A stretch of DNA of 64,000 nt from Saprospiraceae bacterium (GTDB lineage Bacteria > Bacteroidota > Bacteroidia > Chitinophagales > Saprospiraceae): NCBI GenBank assembly GCA_028280415.1, contig JANQLV010000016.1, forward strand, positions 1 to 64,000, read 5' to 3'. The position numbers were made by a program, and so were the translations under genes. Under the pieces are notes generated by a model. The model was not told the DNA's origin and searched no databases. It was given only the letters and a program-made list of their open reading frames with translations. This document shows positions 28,898 through 37,327 of the stretch, in pieces (position 1 is the stretch's first letter; each line of letters begins with the position of its first letter).

Positions 28898-28974
28898 GGC
28901 ATCAGGTATGAGGTTTTGGGCATCAGATATGGAGTTTGCCAAAAAACCTAAAACCCTAAGACCTGATACCTCTC
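28898..28974. repeat. Degenerate intergenic repeat tract
   Basis: Two direct copies of a GGCATCAG(G/A)TATG-type word (28898-28913 and 28919-28934) and an inverted copy (28961-28974) are clustered here. The word TTGGGCATCAG (28916-28926) recurs exactly, on the minus strand, in the hairpin after tsaD (43677-43687), which points to a small dispersed intergenic element. Confidence 0.45.
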
Positions 28975-29030
28975 TCAGTTTTAATATTCTGTCCCCCCTC
29001 AGAGATGCTAAAATTCGGGGTGGCTCCTAC

Positions 29031-30467
29031 CTATTTACTATCCTTAGCCTCTTTTTCTCTTTTGATTTTTTCGAGATGAAAATCAAGCACTTCTTTGAGT
29101 TGATCGCTACCAATACCTTTGGAAATAATCTTTTTATCTTTATCCAGGACAAAAATACGCGGATTGGATTTTACATTATATTTGGATTTCCCCTGTAGGA
29201 AGGGGTCGGTTACATTGATCCAGTTATCCATTTTTCTCTCTTCGATCGCATCCCAGCACATTTTTCTTTCATCTTTACGCCGATTACAAATGCCAAGAAT
29301 TTTCACTCCTTTATCTGCGTATTCATTATAAAATTCCACGGCTTTGGGAATCGATTTTTTACAGTGGCCACAATCGGGATCCCAGAAATAGATCACCGTA
29401 AAATCGGCTTCCACATCATGAATGTACATCCACTCATTATCCGGCTTTTGTAAACGAACATTAGGGGCTTTCTTACCGATCAGGATGGGCGCAAACTCAT
29501 CTGCATTTTTACAGATTTTCTTGCGCTGCTCTTCTTCGACCCAGTCCGTTTTTCCACTACAATAATAAGTATGGGCAAGATGTACATAAACCGCATCCAT
29601 GCCAACAATTTCTGCCGATTGCTTGGCATAGTGATTTAAAAAGTGCGTTACCCAATACTGATAGGTATTTTTATCAGGTTGCGCTTTGGTGATAATTTTA
29701 TCAATCTCAACAATAATAGAATCCGGCACTTTATAGACCAGATTTTCGAAGTAGGAATTCACTTTATTAAAAAGTACCGGGCTACGGATCAAACGGGCAT
29801 CTGCGAAATCCACATGATCGAAATAGTGGCTTTTATAATACGCATACCTCTTTTGTTTCACCTCATCTTCCGCACCCGTATATTCAGGAATATCCACGCC
29901 CCAGGAAGTTTTAATAATGGCCGAGGTTAAAGATTTCGGATGTTTTTTTACAATTCCCTTTTGAAAAGCTTTGACCTCTTCATCTATATCCAACAGTTGT
30001 TGTGTCAATTTTTCTTTTTCCGGACCTTCGGCGGCCTCATCTCTGCTTTTTCTAATCTCCGCTACTATCTTTCCTTTGGATCGCAGGAATTTGGAATACT
30101 CCAGGAAAATGGCATTCTCCTCAGAATCGCTGAATTGTAATTTATTCGTTAGATCGTCTGCTGAACTTTGAACGGAAAAATGCTGGTCTGCCGGATCAAT
30201 CAACATCTCGAAATAGTTATTGGAGGGTACCAGTAATACCATATAGACGCCAGCTTCCAGCTTTTCTTCTCCCTCGTAGACAAATTCTCCGGCTGCATTA
30301 GCCTGAATAGTGTCTTTGACCAGTTGCTTTCCATTGTAGTGATAGCCCAAAACGATCTCCTTTTGATCGTAATTATCTATTTTAATCTTAATGTTATAAC
30401 CATTTTCTGCCAAAAGAGCGAAAAATGAAAGGCAGAGAAAAGAGATTAACAAGCTTAATTTCTTCAT
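29031..30467 (-). CDS. Thioredoxin-like (TlpA/ResA-type) periplasmic protein with DUF4369-like N-terminus
   Basis: A 478-residue exported protein with a signal peptide (MKKLSLLISFLCLSFFALLA). The N-terminal 115 or so residues form a beta-rich domain like the DUF4369 module common before Bacteroidota thioredoxins (IDNYDQKEIVLGYHYNG, LEAGVYMVLLVPSNNYFEMLI). A helical middle region (about 120-320, DUF5106-like) follows. The C-terminal thioredoxin fold carries the active site DPDCGHCKKS, preceded by FTVIYFW. Such proteins reduce or isomerise thiols in the periplasm, for example in cytochrome c maturation; the specific partner is unknown. It converges with groEL. Confidence 0.82.
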   Translation of the reverse strand: MKKLSLLISFLCLSFFALLAENGYNIKIKIDNYDQKEIVLGYHYNGKQLVKDTIQANAAGEFVYEGEEKLEAGVYMVLLVPSNNYFEMLIDPADQHFSVQSSADDLTNKLQFSDSEENAIFLEYSKFLRSKGKIVAEIRKSRDEAAEGPEKEKLTQQLLDIDEEVKAFQKGIVKKHPKSLTSAIIKTSWGVDIPEYTGAEDEVKQKRYAYYKSHYFDHVDFADARLIRSPVLFNKVNSYFENLVYKVPDSIIVEIDKIITKAQPDKNTYQYWVTHFLNHYAKQSAEIVGMDAVYVHLAHTYYCSGKTDWVEEEQRKKICKNADEFAPILIGKKAPNVRLQKPDNEWMYIHDVEADFTVIYFWDPDCGHCKKSIPKAVEFYNEYADKGVKILGICNRRKDERKMCWDAIEERKMDNWINVTDPFLQGKSKYNVKSNPRIFVLDKDKKIISKGIGSDQLKEVLDFHLEKIKREKEAKDSK

Positions 30468-30682
30468 CGTGTTCTTTTGTATTCAAACGAAATTTGTAAT
30501 TGGCATAATATTATTCCACCGACAAATTTCAGTCCTTTACAGCATATTATAAAGCAAGATCGAGACTATTAACCAATCTTTAACAAACATTAATAGATGA
30601 ATCGACCTGCATAATTTGTGATCGCCTCTTCAAATATCCAAGCTTCCAGGAGGTCAGGATTAAAAGAAATAGAGAAAATTGC

Positions 30683-33600
30683 TTATTCTTTTTTCCCTTC
30701 TCCTTCTTTTACTTTTTCTTCCTTTGCTTTTTCTTCCAATTCTTTGATGCGTTTTTCAGCAGCTTCTATTTGCTTATTAAGTTCCTCCAATTGCTTTTGT
30801 TTTTCGGCCAGGCGAGCTTCTTCCGCTTTAATTTTATTTTTCTCCTCAGAGATACGCTCGGCAGTCTCCTGTTTTACCGCATTAATTTGCTCCTTCGCTT
30901 CTTGCCTGGATTGAAAAACAGCATCGGAAGCCTCTTTTTGAGCGGTACTGATCTCTTCCAGAGAAGTTTTGCGGGCTTCCTCCGCATCGGCCAGGTATTT
31001 AGCTTTTTTCTCTTTGGCATCCTTGCGAGCTGTAGCTATTTCTTCCCGGGCAGATTTGCGAGCATCCTCTATTTCCTTTCTGCTTTTCGTTTCTTCTTCA
31101 GCAACTTCTTTTTCCAGCTCACTAATACGATTATCTCTATCCTGTTTTGCCAGGGCCATTGCTTCGGCAGCCTGTTGTTTTGTAGCGGCAACTTCCTGAG
31201 CCGCTGCTTCCTGAGTCATGGCAATTTCTTCAGCCGCCTCTTCTCTGATTTTTAAAACTTCCAGAGCCGAATCTTCTTTGGCTTTGGCAGCAACTTCTTT
31301 GGCTTCCTTGATTTCTGTAGCGACCTGCTCCTGAATAGCGGCAATTTCCGTAGCAGCCTGATCACGGGCAGTAGCTACATTGTTAGCAATAGACTGTTTT
31401 TCCAATGCCGCGTCCTCTTTAATTTGTCTAACAGATTCAGCCTCTTCGCTTTGTACCCTGGAAATCTGCTCGGCAGCATTGCGTTTAGCTTCGGAAATCG
31501 CATTGCTGGATTCCTGAGCCGCTAGTGCTGCAGCTTCTTTGGAGCGGGCTATCTCCCGGGCACTCTCTTCCCGGATCCGGGTAAGTTCCTGAGTAGCTTT
31601 TTCCCGGGCTGCAATTACCTCTTCTGCACTCATTCTCTGAGTTTCCGATTCCTTATTTTTGGCTTCTTCTATTTTTTTGGCTACCTCGGCTTGAATATCC
31701 TTGATTCTGGCTTGTGCTTTCGACTGTGCATCAGCCACATTTTCAGCGTATTCCCCTTTTGCTTTTTCAGCATTGGAGTTTGCTTCCTGTACGCGTTTGG
31801 CAGCTTCTTCCTGAGCCTGCTTAATCTCATTGGCCGATCGCTCTTTTGCTTTAACTACTTCCTGAGCAGATTCATTTTTCACACTTGTTTCCGTTTGTTT
31901 AGCCTTCTCAATGGCCGCTGCCAAATCCGCTTGTACTTTGGCTATTTCCTCGGCTGCTCTTTGTCTGGCAGTTTTGACATCATTAGCAATGCGTTCTTTC
32001 TCCTGAGCAGCTTTGGCTCTGGAATCTGCCACTTTTTTAGCTTCTTCCTGAGTAATTTCCTGAATGGTCTGAGCCGCTCTTTTTCTGGCATCAGAAACCT
32101 CACCGGCCAGTGCAGCTTTTTCTTCTTCTGCTTTTTGTTTAGCGGCTGCAATCTCTTCTGCGGATTGATTTTGGGTGGACAGAATTTCTTTGCTTGCCCT
32201 TTCTTTTTCAGAAGTTACTTGCTGTTGTGTTTTGGAAATTTCTTCGGCCGCTCTTTGTTTTGTTTCGGCTACCAGTTTAGCCTGAACCTCTTTCTCTTTC
32301 GCGGCGTTCTCTCTTAATTCAGCTACCTCATTGGCATTACTTTCCTGGATCAGGGCTTTCTCCTCTGCTCCTTTTCGGCGAGTTTCTGCTATTTCAAAAG
32401 CAATCTTTTCTTTTTCTATAACAGCATTCTCTCTAACCTGCGCAATTTCTTCCGCTGTTTCTTCTTTTATTTTTAAAATTTGCTCCGAAGCACTGCGTTT
32501 GCTATTGATTACATCCTCGGTTGTTTTATTCTTCTCTGTCTTCGCTTTTTCTCTTGCTTCGGCAATCAGGCTAGCAGTTTCCTCGCGAATTTTGCTCAAC
32601 TCACTCTGAGAGTTCTCCCGGGCTGAAGATACTTCATCAGCGTATTCCAGTTTGGCTAATTCGAGGCTTTCTTTCACTTTTTTAATCTCTTTAGCAGCAT
32701 TTTCCCGGGCATCTGCTACTTCTTTCGCAGATTCTACTTTTGCTCTTTGTACTTCTTCATTTGCTCTTTTTCGAGATTCAATTACATTGGTATTTAATTT
32801 TTCAATTTCCTTATCTGCATTAGCTCGTGCATCAGAGACAGCCATGGCAATAGCTTGCTTCTCTTTATCGATTTCGCCCTGAGAATTTTGCCGTGCTTCC
32901 AATACTTCTTTTGCATATTGTGCTTTCTTTTCGGCAGCCTGTTCCTGCGCTGCCGCTACCTCTTCCCTTAATTTTGCCTTTATTTGATCTGCCTTCTGCC
33001 TTTCAGCTTCGATTTCTTCCCGCAAACTCGCTTTCGTATCTGCCAATTCCTTCTTTAGTCTGGCTAATTCTTCATCATTTAACAAACTGATATCTGCCAC
33101 TTTCCGTACACCGGAAGGAGTAGCACTAATCGGACGATCCTTATTAGTTCCGGTTTTACTTGGAGTGAAATCATTTCCTTTCAGTATCGTATCGTTGACT
33201 TTATTTTTATCCAAAGAGCTGCTAAAGCAAGTAATCAATCTTTTAAACTCGGATTGACGGCTACCATTAACAGTAAACTTTCGCATCTCATTGCTAATAT
33301 TATTTTTAATATAGATTGTTGTAATAATCGAACTGGTAAACCAATTAATCGCAGCGAGATCAAGTTGCAGAATATTTTGATAGACAGGTGTTCCACCACC
33401 TCTATTCACTTCCCCCATGCCGATAAAGCGATAACTTTTTCGGGTACTGGTGTTATCCATAAAAATAATCTCATCGTCCTGATTGAATTCTACCCCGTTT
33501 TTGGAATACACTTTAGCGATGACCCCTTTTTTATCATTCATAAACTCAATCGAGTAGCTGTAATTTCCCCTGACAACCAAAGTTTGTGCTTTTGTCCGAA

Positions 33601-33724
33601 GCTGTTGAAAATCACCGACTACCTTATTCTCAGCAATCAGATTACTACAATTTTGTGCATTGGAAGATTGAACACACAGGAATAGCAGGGAAATAATGAG
33701 AAAGGATAAGCAATTGTGCTTCAT
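30683..33724 (-). CDS. Exported giant coiled-coil rod protein with 40-residue super-repeat
   Basis: A 1013-residue protein. A Sec signal peptide (1-24, ending NAQ) precedes a beta-rich N-terminal domain (about 25-175) and a polar linker (176-216). From about 217 to 1005 it is one long Ala/Glu/Lys/Arg helix with no Pro. Residues 324-861 are in an exact repeat register: four 40-residue units, two 29-residue units, then eight more 40-residue units. Each 40-mer reads 11+11+18 and starts with a word like E(V/I)xxAR. The 11-residue phase marks a hendecad coiled coil rather than the usual heptad. There is no T9SS domain, lipobox or membrane anchor. I do not recognise a family; an extended structural rod or tether in the periplasm or outside the cell is inference. 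Confidence 0.75.
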   Translation of the reverse strand: MKHNCLSFLIISLLFLCVQSSNAQNCSNLIAENKVVGDFQQLRTKAQTLVVRGNYSYSIEFMNDKKGVIAKVYSKNGVEFNQDDEIIFMDNTSTRKSYRFIGMGEVNRGGGTPVYQNILQLDLAAINWFTSSIITTIYIKNNISNEMRKFTVNGSRQSEFKRLITCFSSSLDKNKVNDTILKGNDFTPSKTGTNKDRPISATPSGVRKVADISLLNDEELARLKKELADTKASLREEIEAERQKADQIKAKLREEVAAAQEQAAEKKAQYAKEVLEARQNSQGEIDKEKQAIAMAVSDARANADKEIEKLNTNVIESRKRANEEVQRAKVESAKEVADARENAAKEIKKVKESLELAKLEYADEVSSARENSQSELSKIREETASLIAEAREKAKTEKNKTTEDVINSKRSASEQILKIKEETAEEIAQVRENAVIEKEKIAFEIAETRRKGAEEKALIQESNANEVAELRENAAKEKEVQAKLVAETKQRAAEEISKTQQQVTSEKERASKEILSTQNQSAEEIAAAKQKAEEEKAALAGEVSDARKRAAQTIQEITQEEAKKVADSRAKAAQEKERIANDVKTARQRAAEEIAKVQADLAAAIEKAKQTETSVKNESAQEVVKAKERSANEIKQAQEEAAKRVQEANSNAEKAKGEYAENVADAQSKAQARIKDIQAEVAKKIEEAKNKESETQRMSAEEVIAAREKATQELTRIREESAREIARSKEAAALAAQESSNAISEAKRNAAEQISRVQSEEAESVRQIKEDAALEKQSIANNVATARDQAATEIAAIQEQVATEIKEAKEVAAKAKEDSALEVLKIREEAAEEIAMTQEAAAQEVAATKQQAAEAMALAKQDRDNRISELEKEVAEEETKSRKEIEDARKSAREEIATARKDAKEKKAKYLADAEEARKTSLEEISTAQKEASDAVFQSRQEAKEQINAVKQETAERISEEKNKIKAEEARLAEKQKQLEELNKQIEAAEKRIKELEEKAKEEKVKEGEGKKE
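31142..32755 (-). repeat. 120-bp-period coding repeat (coiled-coil super-repeat)
   Basis: This segment encodes residues 324-861 of the rod protein: units of 120, 87 or again 120 bp in the order 4x120, 2x87, 8x120. The DNA copies are well diverged; the period is kept at the amino-acid level, implying old duplication and selection on helix phase. Confidence 0.7.
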
Positions 33725-33986
33725 AAGACAGATTTTTTACACTGAAAAGTATTTGTCAAGATCAATTTCATCCCCAAAACGCTAAAATTAAGCTCAAAAA
33801 AAACGCTTTAAGTTGTTAACAAACTTAATCGGCGTTCTGTAGATTTCAATCAATTATTTGACTATTACTATGCAGAACAAGTTACATAAAACAATCACAA
33901 ATGTGTAACCAAATTCTCAAAATATTCGCTGGAAAAACGCAAAATAACTTATTTTTATTTGTTTTACGCTAGTAAAACGCGGGAGT

Positions 33987-34916
33987 TTAACGCTTAGCTG
34001 CCAACAAAAACAGTATTGCCATCCGAATTGCCACGCCATTTTCTACTTGCTGCAGTATGATTGACTGATCTGAATCCGCTACATCACTGGTTATTTCGAC
34101 GCCTCTATTGATAGGTCCTGGATGCATAATTACTACTTCACTATTCAAACTGTCCAGTAATGCTTTATTTATCCCAAAGTACTGCGCATATTCCCGCAAG
34201 GAAGGAAAATACTTAATATCCTGACGTTCTAGCTGGATTCGCAGCACATTTGCCACATCACACCATTCGAGACTTTCACGGACATCATAACTCACTTCGA
34301 CACCCAATTCATTAATATATTTGGGAATCAGAGTAGGTGGACCGCAAACTCGTACTTTTGCACCCAGTTTTTGTAAGCAAAAAATATTACTTAGTGCCAC
34401 TCGGGAGTGTAAAATATCCCCGAAAATAGCGATGTGTTTACCTTTGAGATTTCCCACTGCTTCGCGCATGGAAAAAGCATCGAGTAATGCCTGGGTAGGA
34501 TGCTCATGTGTTCCATCCCCCGCATTAATAATATTTGCGTCTATATGATTCGCCAGAAAGGCCGGCGCCCCGGGAGCCGGATGCCGCATGACGACCATAT
34601 CTACTTTCATGGAGAGAATATTATTCACGGTGTCCAATAAGGTTTCTCCTTTTTTTACGGAAGAAGAAGAAGCCGAAAAATTAACTACGTCAGCAGAAAG
34701 TCTCTTCTCAGCAAGCTCGAAAGAAATGCGGGTTCGGGTAGAATTTTCAAAAAATAAATTAGCGACGGTTACATCCCTAAGAGAAGGAACTTTTTTGATC
34801 GGGCGATTAATTACTTCTTTAAAGTTTTCCGCCGTTTCAAAAATAAGATTAATGTCATTGACCGTTAAGTACTTAATTCCTAGGACATGTTTTGTACTGA
34901 GCTGTGATTTGGTCAT
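33987..34916 (-). CDS. pyrB: Aspartate carbamoyltransferase catalytic subunit
   Basis: A 309-residue enzyme that condenses carbamoyl phosphate with aspartate, the committed step of pyrimidine synthesis. The carbamoyl-phosphate loop FFENSTRTRISFELAEKRL (about 55-73), the HPTQALLD motif and the MHPGPINRGVEI aspartate-site loop are intact. There is no pyrI regulatory-chain gene next to it. It follows pyrR by 39 nt on the same strand, so the two form an operon, presumably under PyrR control. A short 7-bp hairpin (33961-33978) lies after the stop codon, without a T-run. Confidence 0.96.
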   Translation of the reverse strand: MTKSQLSTKHVLGIKYLTVNDINLIFETAENFKEVINRPIKKVPSLRDVTVANLFFENSTRTRISFELAEKRLSADVVNFSASSSSVKKGETLLDTVNNILSMKVDMVVMRHPAPGAPAFLANHIDANIINAGDGTHEHPTQALLDAFSMREAVGNLKGKHIAIFGDILHSRVALSNIFCLQKLGAKVRVCGPPTLIPKYINELGVEVSYDVRESLEWCDVANVLRIQLERQDIKYFPSLREYAQYFGINKALLDSLNSEVVIMHPGPINRGVEITSDVADSDQSIILQQVENGVAIRMAILFLLAAKR

Positions 34917-34955
34917 TTTCTATCTCTATCTTCTGATAAGTCTATTAATTTTTTC

Positions 34956-35501
34956 TCATTTATTAGGGTAAAGCAGAACCCGGTCATCTCCGTCTTCTTC
35001 AAGCCACTCCACTTTAACATAGGCTTCATCAATCGCATCGATGGTAAGACCAACATAATCCGACTGAATCGGTAAATGCCGATTGAAACGTCGATCAATC
35101 AGAGCTACCAATTCTACTTTTTCGGGCCGGCCATAGTGCTGCAAAGCACTCATCGCTGCCTGAATCGTACGTCCGGTGTAAAGCACATCATCTACCAGAA
35201 CGACTCTTTTGTTTTCTACCAAAAAATCCATCTCCGTGACATTGGCCTTGATTGGAGTATCTCTCGTTCTGAAATCATCCCGGTGGAAAGTAATATCCAA
35301 CTTTCCGTATTCTATATTCTTGATTTTTAAAATCGATTGAAGTCTCTGATGTATGCGATTTGCGAAATAGACACCACGGGGCTGGACACCGATCAGACAG
35401 GTATTTTCAAACTTGTGATAATTTTCAATCAGTTGATGACAAAGCCGTTCAATCATCAAATTGAATCTTTTATTCCCGAGTATTACGCGTCCTTTTGGCA
35501 T
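34956..35501 (-). CDS. pyrR: PyrR bifunctional pyrimidine regulator / uracil phosphoribosyltransferase
   Basis: A 181-residue PRTase-fold protein. The PRPP-binding signature VVLVDDVLYTGRTIQAAM (about 100-117) and the family words GVQPRGVYFANRI and LIDRRFNRHLPIQSDYVG are present. PyrR proteins bind pyr mRNA or act as uracil phosphoribosyltransferases, sensing UMP/PRPP. It precedes pyrB directly. A TAnnTTTG box lies only 7 nt from its start codon, so its mRNA may be leaderless; I see no attenuator upstream, so the mode of regulation here is open. Confidence 0.93.
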   Translation of the reverse strand: MPKGRVILGNKRFNLMIERLCHQLIENYHKFENTCLIGVQPRGVYFANRIHQRLQSILKIKNIEYGKLDITFHRDDFRTRDTPIKANVTEMDFLVENKRVVLVDDVLYTGRTIQAAMSALQHYGRPEKVELVALIDRRFNRHLPIQSDYVGLTIDAIDEAYVKVEWLEEDGDDRVLLYPNK

Positions 35502-35508
35502 GATGGCT

Positions 35509-35516
35509 CAAAGATA
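35509..35516 (-). promoter_or_regulatory. -7 promoter box of pyrR-pyrB, probably leaderless
   Basis: On the minus strand, TATCTTTG is followed by 7 nt and then the pyrR ATG. A transcript starting at the usual distance would begin at or next to the start codon. No TTG sits at the normal -33 spacing. Confidence 0.35.
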
Positions 35517-35583
35517 AAAATTAGATTTTGATTTTTGATATTCACTCTTTGATTTTCAAAATTCGAAGATAAATCTCCATTCT

Positions 35584-37248
35584 TTATTTTGGTTTATAAC
35601 TGCTTTTCAGATCAACCGTTTGATTGAAAATCAGTTTTTCAGAAGAAGAATCCGGATCAACGCAGAAGTAAGCTTTTCTCATAAATTGTATTTGCGTACC
35701 GGGAGCAATATCCCGCAGGCTTGGCTCTACATAAATTTTAGGCAATACTTTGAGCGATTCATGATTAAAGAATTCCATAAAATCCCTTCCTTCATGAGCA
35801 GTAGGTGTTTCATCTGTAAAAAGCCGGCCGTACATCCGTGCCTCCGCCTCGATCGCATGCGCCAGGGAAACCCAATGTAAAGTTCCCTTGGCTTTGATAC
35901 CGGAAGTATCAGAACCACTTTTGCTATCCGGATAATAGATGCATCTGATTTCGGTGATTTCCCCTTCATCATTTTTTACAAAGTCTTCACAGTGAATAAT
36001 GTAGGCGTTTTTCAGGCGCACGGTTTTTCCAGGCCCCAGGCGAAAGAATTTCTTTGGAGCATCTTCCATAAAATCTTCTCGCTCAATGTAAATCTCTCTG
36101 GAGAAAGGCATTGAACGACTTCCCATCGTTTCATCTTCGGGATTATTAAGGGCTGTCAATTCTTCGGATTTTCCTTCCGGATAATTCGTAATGACTACTT
36201 TTACCGGATTCAAAACGCCCATAACGCGGGCAGATGTTTTGTTCAGTTCATCCCGAACACAGGACTCCAGCAGTTCAACTTCGATCAGGTTATCCCTTTT
36301 GGCAACCCCTACCTTATCACAAAATATGCGTAAGGCAGCAGCCGGATAACCTTTTCTTCTCATTCCGGAAATAGTGGGCATGCGCGGATCATCCCATCCG
36401 GAAACCAGTTTTTCTTCCACTAGTTTTTTCAGCCTGCGTTTACTGGTAATCATATAGGCGACATTCATCCGGGCGAACTCAATCTGGCGAGAAGGGAATA
36501 TCTCCAATTTTTCAATAAACCAATTGTACAATGGCCGGTGATTCATAAACTCTAATGAACACAAAGAGTAGGTAATATTTTCAATAGAATCGGACTGACC
36601 ATGGGCAAAATCGTATAAGGGATAAATACACCAGTCATCTCCCGTACGGTGATGATGCTCATGTTTGATCCGATAAAGCACGGGGTCACGCATCAGCATA
36701 TTAGGCGAGGCCATATCTATTTTTGCTCTTAAAACTCTGGAACCATCCGGGAAGTCTCCGTTTTTCATTTTTTCGAAAAGCCCGAGATTTTCTTCGATGC
36801 TTCTGGAACGGTATTGATTAGCCACACCCGGTTTTGTCGGACTGCCTTTTTGCTCGGCAATCTCTTCGGGAGTAGAATCATCAACATAAGCCAGGTCCTT
36901 TTTAATGAGCTCGACAGCAAATTCGTATAATTGTCCGAAATAATCGGAAGCAAAATATTCCCGCTCTTCCCAATCATAACCCAGCCACTTAATATCTTTT
37001 TTAATATTTTCTACAAACTCCGTGTCTTCGGTCGTCGGATTGGTATCATCAAAACGGAGGTTAGTTTTTCCGCCGTATTTTTTTGCAATTTCAAAATTGA
37101 CGCAAATAGCTTTGACATGTCCAATATGCAGATATCCGTTGGGCTCGGGAGGAAAACGGGTCAGCACTTTTCCATCATTCACATTATTCTTGAGATCATC
37201 TTCGATGATTTGTTCGATAAAATTTAGAGACTCGACTTTTTCAGACAT
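35584..37248 (-). CDS. glnS: Glutaminyl-tRNA synthetase
   Basis: A 554-residue class I synthetase charging tRNA-Gln. The HIGH motif is in RFPPEPNGYLHIGHVKAI (about 30-47), and the KMSKS-type loop reads ITSKRRLKKLV, as in GlnRS enzymes (VMSKR in E. coli), followed by GWDDPRMPTISGMRRKGYP. The anticodon-binding beta-barrels fill the C-terminal third. These words separate it from GluRS. Length is normal and there is no C-terminal YqeY fusion. It lies between argS and pyrR on the same strand, with about 80 nt gaps. Confidence 0.95.
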   Translation of the reverse strand: MSEKVESLNFIEQIIEDDLKNNVNDGKVLTRFPPEPNGYLHIGHVKAICVNFEIAKKYGGKTNLRFDDTNPTTEDTEFVENIKKDIKWLGYDWEEREYFASDYFGQLYEFAVELIKKDLAYVDDSTPEEIAEQKGSPTKPGVANQYRSRSIEENLGLFEKMKNGDFPDGSRVLRAKIDMASPNMLMRDPVLYRIKHEHHHRTGDDWCIYPLYDFAHGQSDSIENITYSLCSLEFMNHRPLYNWFIEKLEIFPSRQIEFARMNVAYMITSKRRLKKLVEEKLVSGWDDPRMPTISGMRRKGYPAAALRIFCDKVGVAKRDNLIEVELLESCVRDELNKTSARVMGVLNPVKVVITNYPEGKSEELTALNNPEDETMGSRSMPFSREIYIEREDFMEDAPKKFFRLGPGKTVRLKNAYIIHCEDFVKNDEGEITEIRCIYYPDSKSGSDTSGIKAKGTLHWVSLAHAIEAEARMYGRLFTDETPTAHEGRDFMEFFNHESLKVLPKIYVEPSLRDIAPGTQIQFMRKAYFCVDPDSSSEKLIFNQTVDLKSSYKPK

Positions 37249-37327
37249 TTATATTGGGTTTAGCTTTCTTTCTTGGGATACTGACAGGAAACAGTCATCT
37301 CAAAAACTGAAAATATTGTATTAAAAA

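Larger units (their letters stand above)
28684..29030. other. Intergenic region: terminator and repeat-like tract
   Basis: This convergent gap holds the groEL terminator (28716-28750) and a tract of degenerate repeats (28898-28974) with the words GGCATCAGGTATGAGG, GGGCATCAGATATGG and, inverted, ACCTGATACCTC. No gene is supported here. Confidence 0.5.

Noticed and set aside
31691-32317. 208-codon plus-strand frame rich in Phe, Leu and Cys
   Set aside because: It is the reverse complement of the Ala/Glu/Lys-rich coiled-coil gene; the hydrophobic run is an artefact of that composition.
31142-32755. 120-bp-periodic DNA as CRISPR or tandem satellite
   Set aside because: The period exists at protein level in one open frame and the DNA copies are diverged; there are no spacers or identical repeats.
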